Shown: positions 57,203 to 64,000 of the stretch, piece by piece
How positions within the stretch are numbered: position 1 is the first letter of the stretch
Layout: every line of letters starts with the position of its first letter
DNA from: Chamaea fasciata
Lineage: Eukaryota > Chordata > Aves > Passeriformes > Sylviidae
NCBI GenBank assembly: GCA_029207755.1
Contig: JARCOQ010000005.1
Coordinates: 58,725,414-58,789,413, forward strand
Length of the DNA: 64,000 bases
Direction of reading: 5' to 3'
Notes under the pieces: model-generated
Seen by the model: the letters and a program-made list of their open reading frames with translations, nothing else
What the model was told of the DNA's origin: nothing
The model's database searches: none
Program-made: the position numbers and the translations under genes

Positions 57203-58402
57203 GCAAGTGAAAAACCACACAACCTCAATTTAGGGCAGGTTTCTCACTCTCTTCTTCTGTCCTTCTCCAAAGTCTGCTGGTCCATATTGCCCAGCTACCA
57301 GCTCCGGCCTTCTGAAATCATCAGCCTGTGTTCACTGCAGCCTGCAGAGCAAATAGGACGTGCTTGTGTCCCAGAACACTTTCAGCACTGATCACTCCTT
57401 GTAAATGGTGCTATAAACACCCGGTGGGAGTTTGCTGTGTGATGATGCCTTGTGTGAGCACAGAGATCTCCTCTCCACGTGGGTGAATGAGGGCCTGGTG
57501 CACAGAAACAACTGAGTGTGAACTGCTGGGTTTGGGCACGTCTCTTTTGGATTGTGGACAGATTTCCAAGGCAGCGGCACATCCACTCCTGGTACAGCTC
57601 AGTGCTTCCTTTCAATGTTTGAAAGCCTTGCTTCGAAGCTTCAGAACTTCTAAATAAGGCAGGCAAAGCCTTTCTTAATATTAGTGAAACACTCTGGTTT
57701 TCCCTAAATTCATCCTCCAAGTGGCTGGGCTAATTTTGCTGAAACTCTCTGAAAACTACTTAGCCTGAGGCAGGCATATTACAGGGAAAATTTCTGCCTG
57801 AACACTGAATGTTTGACAGTTGCAAGCAACTGAAATCAGGGTCTTGTGAAAGGGAGTAGGAGGCAGATTTAACTATTTCATCTGTGCCAGGTGTCTGCCT
57901 GTACTAACATTTCTGGTTGGATGCATAAGTAATATGTGCAAGTCCACAATATATCTTTCCTTTTAAGAACCAGCTTTATTCTGGTAAAACTCATTTAAGT
58001 CTGTGGAATTACAAGATCATAAACCTGGCATAACATTGGAAAATCAGGCTCTATGGATGTGCTCTGTGTGTGGTATCTATCTATTTACAATGTATATATA
58101 AATAAGATATGTGGTGAAATGAGGAAAACAAGCTGCTTATATATCGTCTAGGAATGAGCCCTATGTTATGCTTAATATTTTTGAGACACAAATGTGGTGA
58201 CAGACTTATCAGAAACACTGGCTGAAATGAAGCTGTTGGTCCAAACATCCTCATCATCCTTTATCCTAAAGCCAAAGAAAAAATGAGATGTCCCAGTGGG
58301 TGTGGGCCATGGTAACATTGCTTTTTATCATTATTATTATTATATTCAGATGTTGGTTGTGTTTACAATTACAGTGCTGGCAGATGGACTCTCTTAGAAC
58401 TG

Positions 58403-58436
58403 CCAAATCTGATCATCTAGCCCCAAATCTGATCAT
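58403..58436. repeat. Two-copy direct repeat of CCAAATCTGATCAT
   Basis: Two identical 14-bp copies start at 58403 and 58423, spaced 20 bp apart. No function is apparent. Confidence 0.8.
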
Positions 58437-58717
58437 ATTACTGAGAACACAATCTGGGATTTTATGGGGGCCAGAGACAAATTGGCTCCTTCTTCCTCGC
58501 CAGCTCATCTTGCCATCTCTATTTCAGAGTGAGGCACATTTATTTTATTGAGCCTCTGCCACTTGCTCTGGATCCTTCGGGGTGGCTGTTGAGCAGAGAC
58601 CAAGCAAAGTCAGTGGCTTTGCACTCTGGAGGGAACAACACATGGGTGTTCCTTACGGATTTGGCAGGTAAGTGAACTCAGATGAACAAGGGCTTGCTTT
58701 CCCATTTTGGCATTCCT

Positions 58718-58719
<2 letters not shown>

Positions 58720-58758
<39 letters not shown>
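58720..58758. repeat. 39-nt homopolymer T run
   Basis: An uninterrupted T run, read on the minus strand as a poly(A) tract. CR1 does not leave poly(A) tails, and no recognisable processed gene lies next to it, so its origin is unclear. Confidence 0.95.
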
Positions 58759-58759
<1 letters not shown>

Positions 58760-60269
58760 TAACAAAAGGATATGTGGAGTTGAGGAGAGGAAATGCCTGA
58801 CAAGCCAATGTCATTTCTCTGTGGTCAGGCTGATTATTTTTCCGTCCCAGGAACCACAAGCCCATAGCACTTACATGGTGTAGTTTTCACCCAAAGAGTA
58901 AAGTGGGCCCAGCAGTTAAACTAAGACAAAAAAAACCCCAAACCAACCACTTCAGGCAGGTCTAGCTGCCAGTATGTCAGTGAGTTTCCACTACACAGAC
59001 TCTGGTCCCTGGGTTTGATGGCTCACTGAGTGAAAATAAAGAAATGAGAAGGTTAGCTTGCCCTCTGGAGAGAAAGAAGTACTCTTTGGAAAGCAAGGTA
59101 GATTCTCTGATTATATGCAAACAGGGAAGAGCCAAGGAAGCAGGAACCCCAAGGAAATGACCATGTGATAAAAGATTATTCTGATGAAACACTGTAGGGT
59201 AACTAGAGCAAAACTACTTGATCCTGACTCCAACAGAAGGTCTGTTTTCTACTGTAGGAACTGAATATTAAAGACTGGCAAAAGTCAGCAGAAACCTTCC
59301 AGTCCTGCTTATTAAATCTCAGGACAGGAACTCATGGGGCTTTGTGACAGCAGCCATTCTCCTGTCCCACAAAATAGGGAGTTTCCAAAGCCTTCCCATT
59401 TACCTGACACAGTACTGCAAGGGCACTGAAGTCAGTCAGCGCAGTCCTAATTTAGGGAAGGGGATTTCTGATATCCTACCTGACTGCCAAAAACTCTGTC
59501 TCTGAAGGGTTCTGTGGCAGCATCTCTTTTCTTTAGGCTGGCAAGGGCTGTTGCTAGTGGAGGTCCTCTAAAGGAAGAAGTTTGTTTTGATGAAGATGAG
59601 ATTTATGGTCATGGTTTCTTCCTTGGAGAAAACCGCTTGCAGACATCCTGGGGTTTCAAGGAAATTGAAATTGCTTTTTTAGTAGCAAAATTATTCATTG
59701 CCTCCTACCCTGCATTGTACAGTGCTTCTGGCATGAGGAGCCTTGGAAAGGGGCTGAGGCTGCAGAATCAGCAGGGAACACTCTCAAGAGAAGGCAGCCA
59801 AAAGCAGCTTCTCCTCACAGCAGAGATGCCATGGGAGACAGGAATCTGCTGAATCCTGAAACTGGTGGGAGACAGGTGTCAGGAACCTGTTTCTTGCAGA
59901 GATGAGCTCTACCTTGGGTGGGAGCAAAGGGTTTCTGACACACAGTTTGCAGGGTATCCCAGATTCCTGAGCACCATGGTTGGTTGTCCCTGCCATTTGT
60001 GGAGGCAAGGTACCCAGTGGAGCTGATGCAGTGCCAGTTCTCTTGTATCAGCAAGACCCTGGATCCAAAGAGCCTACTCTATTTTGAGCTCAGGAAAAAC
60101 TGTGATCTTGCTTGGAAAGTGGTGGGATTTTCCTGATCTATTCAGCTCAACAGCTGTGAGAGCATGAATGCTGGGCTGGGGCTGACCCTCAAGGTGATTT
60201 TTGGCTGCTCAATAAAGCTGTCAATCTTCAGATGGGTGAGTCCTCACAGTTGCTCTTCCTGCCTTCCAG

Positions 60270-60308
60270 TTCTCAACACTGGAAGCTGCACCGTTTCCAT
60301 TCAAGCTG
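60270..60308 (+). other. Possible 39-nt micro-exon
   Basis: A strong acceptor (TGCTCTTCCTGCCTTCCAG) and a consensus donor (CTG|GTAAGT) bracket 39 nt. These are open in the frame starting at the first base (FSTLEAAPFPFKL). No gene was recognised around it. Confidence 0.22.
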
Positions 60309-60678
60309 GTAAGTTTCTTCTAATTTTCTTCTGATTTTTCTAGAGCATGAGCTCAACTCTTTTTAATGGATTTAATAATTAATTTACATTGATTTCCTTC
60401 ATGGTGTTTCAACATAATGTGGGAGACAATCCAAATGGGCTGAGTCAAAACCACTGCTGTGTGTGCTAGGGGAAGGTGTAGATAGTGCTGTCAGCAGAGC
60501 TCATGGAGAGGATCCACTTTCTCCTTTGCCATAAGCAATAGGTATTTAGGTTTTGTGTGACTAAGAATGCAGCATTATCTTCTCCTTAATTCTTGCTTGT
60601 TGCTACTTAGCTGTTGTCTTTTTATTTGAATGAATAAGCAGCTCTGAAGAGGAAATACAGCTGTTTGGTGTTTTCCTT

Positions 60679-60692
60679 TTTTTTTTTTTTTT
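60679..60692. repeat. Short T run
   Basis: About 14 consecutive T residues followed by CCCC; low-complexity sequence only. Confidence 0.8.
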
Positions 60693-61149
60693 CCCCACTA
60701 TGGACAAATGCAGGGAAGCTCTGCTTAGATGTTATTTTAAGCAGCTCGTTTTTGCTGCCTGACCTATGTGACTGAGTTAAGGTCACAGGAAAGTTCAGGA
60801 AATATTTTTTCCCAGATTGCATGATGTGCTTCATGCTTTGGGCTATGCTAATAATTTTGATTTCTGGGACAGGAGGTAGAGATAAAAAGGCACCTTAATT
60901 CTACTAGTCCTTGCTAAAGCTTCTCAGAGGAATTCTCTAAGCTTCCTCTGTAAACTGCATCATCCTTTGTTTCATCTTGAAAAGTAAGGGCATCAACTAC
61001 CCCATGAAGGACAGCAGCACAGGCTGTTTTCCAGCAGAAGGGTGAATATAGCAGAGCTTCAGTCCTGCTCCATTCTCAGTTTATACAGTACCATTAGGCT
61101 GACTAGCATTTCTTCCATGATGTTGCTTCCAGTTATTTTGTATATTGGG

Positions 61150-61860
61150 AATACTATATCCTGGAGGGCAAGGCAGCTGTCATTCAGGGGGACTTGAACG
61201 AGCTGGAGGAATTGGATGACAGAGGCATGAAATGTAAGAAGGCAAACTCCTGCAGCTGTGAAATAAAATCTCACGCAGCAGTACAAGCTGGGGACTGGTT
61301 GGCTGGCAATCAGCTTAAACTAAAAGGACTTGGAGGTCTTGATGGACATGAAGCTGAGTTAATGAGTTAAAAATGTGCCATTTCAGCAAGGAGAGCCAAC
61401 CACACCAGATACAAGGTGCAATAATGGCAGCACAGCTGGCAGGTCAGGGCAGGGATTGTTCTCTGTTAAGAAATTGTGAGGCCATGCCTGGTGTAATGCA
61501 TCTGGTTCTGGCTCCTAAAAATATTGATAAAAGCATTGATAAACTGGAGCAATATTAGTGAGGGGCCACTAGTGTGGTCAGTAGGCAGGAGTTCAAATAT
61601 TCAGGGAAGGCTGAGGGAGATGGCTTTGTTCAGCTTTAAGAAGAGAAGACTCAGGTGGGACCTTATGGTTACCTTGAAGTACATAATGAGGGTTGCAGAG
61701 ACAACAGAGCTGCTGAGAGGTGCCCAGAGAGAAATTACAGAAGGCACTGGGCACAACTTGTACCAGGGAAAATTCCTACTGTGCCTGAGGAAAAAGTTTT
61801 TCACCTGAGAGAGATGCAGAGCTGAAGAAGTACCCAGAGAGGCTGGAGGCCCTGAATATT
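61150..61860 (+). mobile_element. CR1 LINE fragment, sense, old and divergent
   Basis: It shows CR1 blocks in order, all degraded: CAGGGGGACTTGAACGAGCT, GTACAAGCTGGGGACTGGTT, TTGGAGGTCTTGATGGACAT, a GAGGCCATGCCTGGTGTAAT block, GAGGGAGATGGCTTTGTTC..AAGAAGAGAAG and CCTGAGGAAAAAGTTTTTCA. It covers the end of the reverse transcriptase region and part of the 3' UTR. Frames are broken by many stops and indels. Confidence 0.8.
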
Positions 61861-64000
61861 ACCAAAACACAACTCTGCAAGACCCTGAGAAAATGCAGAA
61901 GGTAGTGCTGCTTTTAATGGAATAGTTGGACTAACTGTTCTCCCTATTATTATATATTGATTGCCCTTTTATCTAGTGCTCCTGTATTAAATCTTCTCCT
62001 AAGTTATGAGATTTCTCTATCAGACTGTTAAGATAGTCAAGTTACAGCTGTTCATAATCTCTTACAAAGGAAATATGTGTGGCCTACAACTCTTGCAGCA
62101 TAGATACAGACCTAAACCTGTGAACACCTGGGTATGTCTTTTTGCTATGCATTGTGTCTCACGCTGCCATCATTGAATGCAAGCGCTGTGTTCAAAGAGG
62201 TTGACTCTTTCACTCTTAATATTTCTATTTAATTGTTGTCATTAGGGCTTTCTTACAGATTAAAAAGTTAACTCTTTTCAGAAATGAGTGATTTCAGACA
62301 TGACTTCTTGCTTTATATTGAATGGCTGCTTCTTAAATACATTTCATAGGAGGTGTGTTAATTTTGCCTTGTAATCATAATTACCATTTTTTTTTCCCAA
62401 AATGGATTTTGGGAAAAAAAATACCATCGTTGCAGTTCCAGCTCCCTCACTAGTGGTTCCCACTCCTTTACTTGTCTCCCAGTCTCTGTATGAGTAGACA
62501 GGTCTGTGGTACATGTCTGCTGAGAAGATCAGAAGTAGCTGGAAAGGAATGGGGCTGTGGAAGTTTTCTGTCCAGTTCCCTGTGAGCCCCTGTGCCCCAC
62601 CATGTGTTCCTGCCCCCCTGAAGAGCCCTCTCATCACCTCACCCACCCCAAACTTCAGATTATTCACTTGTGTGGCCCTGGTACAAGCAAAAGGGCAAAG
62701 CCCTCTGGTGAGGGTTGGTGTAGATGGCTGGTGGAGAAGTGGGAACACCTTCAAACTACCACAAAAGGAGAAGCTGATGGATTCTTTCCCACCTGGGCAT
62801 CAGCAGGCAGGTCACTGTTTCACAGCTCTCCTCGGTATCAGACAATCTGTCATTTGCAAAGGCAATTAAAACGTGCAGCACAAGAGCCTGCTGAGCTGAG
62901 CAGAGGGAGGAGAGCACAGGTTCTATGAGATGAGTGTGGCCAGGAGCTGTCAGAGGAGCTGGCATTGCTCCCCGAGTGATGTCAGTGGCAGAGAGCTGCA
63001 CGGAGGTGCCTGCAGAACATCAGGCTGCTTATCTCATTTGGAGCCCATTCTTGCTGAGCTACAGGAAAGGTCACACTCTTCACTGCTGCATTAGGATTCC
63101 TTCAGACCCTGCCAGTGGCTGCGGGTGGATATGGAAGGGAAAAAAAAGAAATGAAACCTGAAGCCAGCCTTGGAAAGAAGGGGAATTCAGCCACAGTGTG
63201 TTACTGCACTGAGAATGCAATGTTTGCCAAATACATCCAGCTGCTTTTCCACTAGCAGAAAAACCACAGGGAAAACAAGCCTTCGCTGTTGCTGTCAGCT
63301 GATGAGGTTATTCCTGTGGTTCCCACTGAGAAGTCTGGGGCTGGAGTTCCTGGAGTCCCTTCTTGCTTGTATTACCTTGTGTTGCCAGGGGTGTTACAGT
63401 GGCGGTAAGCTTCCATCATTTGCATTTCCCCTTAAAAATAGCAAGGCTAGTGACAAGGAGATGAAAGAGAGAGGGAAAAGATTTCAGCTTGGTCACCTCT
63501 GCTTCCTTGGTAATGGTGAGAGACTTTTTTTAGGAGAAGTCGAACAGCTTGGGGTTCTTGAAGGCAAAGTTTCATGAGGTCCTTCAGACTGTGTTCTCTA
63601 CTACCCTTTTGCAGGGGAAGGACACTGTTTTCAAACTAACAACTCTATCTCTCTCGACTTCTTGGTGTATCTCGAATATGCCTCTTCTAATAAATGGGGA
63701 AAAAAGAAATTAACTTTCTCTCAGAATTTAGATGATACTTTGACCAGTCCCTCCTTCAGCAAAGCCACTCTTATATAATAGCAAATAGTGAGATTTCATT
63801 TCTGTTTTCTGATATAATACATTTTTACTTCACAATAATGTGGCACAGCAGTTGAATTTTCAGTGCCAGTGTAAATAGTTCCTACCTGATATTACCAATG
63901 ACTACATGATACTCTGACACATCTCTAAAGCTCACCTGCTCTCTCAAGTATTTGGTGTTCCCTAATAAAGCCTGAGGAAGGTCTCAACCTAAAGGAAATG
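61861..64000. other. Intergenic sequence at the right edge, nothing recognised
   Basis: The longest frames (62513-62928 and 63170-63577, up to 136 codons) show no domain, signal peptide or splice logic that I recognise. No repeat family was identified. Confidence 0.55.

Larger units (their letters stand above)
53896..61149. other. Intergenic sequence with simple repeats and two exon-like segments
   Basis: No protein family was recognised. The visible items are an A-rich CAAAA-type tract (57127-57202), a 39-nt T run (58720-58758), a direct repeat of CCAAATCTGATCAT (58403 and 58423), and exon-like segments at 54189-54274 and 60270-60308. Open frames such as 59514-59852 and 57382-57720 look like chance ORFs. 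Confidence 0.6.

Noticed and set aside
63170..63577. 135-codon frame near the right edge
   Set aside because: It has no domain, signal sequence or conserved motif that I recognise; its length is within chance expectation for a 64-kb window.
39576..64000. Search for TMTC1 exons (the next gene 3' of IPO8 in human)
   Set aside because: No TPR or multi-pass membrane exon of TMTC1 type is visible; the gene probably begins beyond the window.

Overview
The window is vertebrate nuclear DNA and almost certainly avian. It carries several CR1 LINE fragments in the typical avian state (5'-truncated, 3' ends with ATTCTATG- or GTGTGTG-type tails). It also carries one solo retroviral LTR whose layout recalls songbird (passerine) endogenous retrovirus LTRs. 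The songbird placement is inference; the avian placement rests on CR1 content and intron size. No bacterial genes, operons, CRISPR arrays or rRNA genes are visible.

The one gene that can be read with confidence is IPO8 (importin-8, a karyopherin-beta nuclear import receptor) on the + strand. Twenty-four consecutive coding exons lie between 5439 and 37974. Every junction is phase-consistent, and together they give 3063 nt: 1020 codons plus a TGA stop. Exon 1 (start codon and roughly the first 28 residues) is not in the window, so 1-5438 is read as the 3' part of intron 1. Exon 1 plus these 24 equals the 25 exons known for human IPO8. Two features of the gene stand out: a GC-AG intron (intron 21, about 6.5 kb) and a Gly-rich block joined to an Asp/Glu run in exon 23. 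The 3' UTR probably runs to AATAAA signals near 39500-39555 and contains a CR1 tail.

Intron 1 contains a possible minus-strand transmembrane protein fragment: a candidate TM exon with a phase-compatible terminal exon carrying a YxNM motif. I could not identify it. Intron 21 holds a CR1 inserted inside an older CR1, with a 6-bp target duplication.

From about 39.6 kb to 64 kb no recognisable protein-coding gene is seen. In human the stretch 3' of IPO8, towards TMTC1, is a large gene-poor interval, which fits. This part holds CR1 fragments (about 49.1, 53.06 and 61.2-61.85 kb), a solo LTR that split a CR1 with a 5-bp duplication (53110-53861), simple repeats, a small CpG-rich patch with a G-quadruplex motif and a strong splice donor (about 50.46-50.58 kb), and two exon-like segments (54189-54274 and a 39-nt one at 60270-60308) that may belong to an unannotated transcript.
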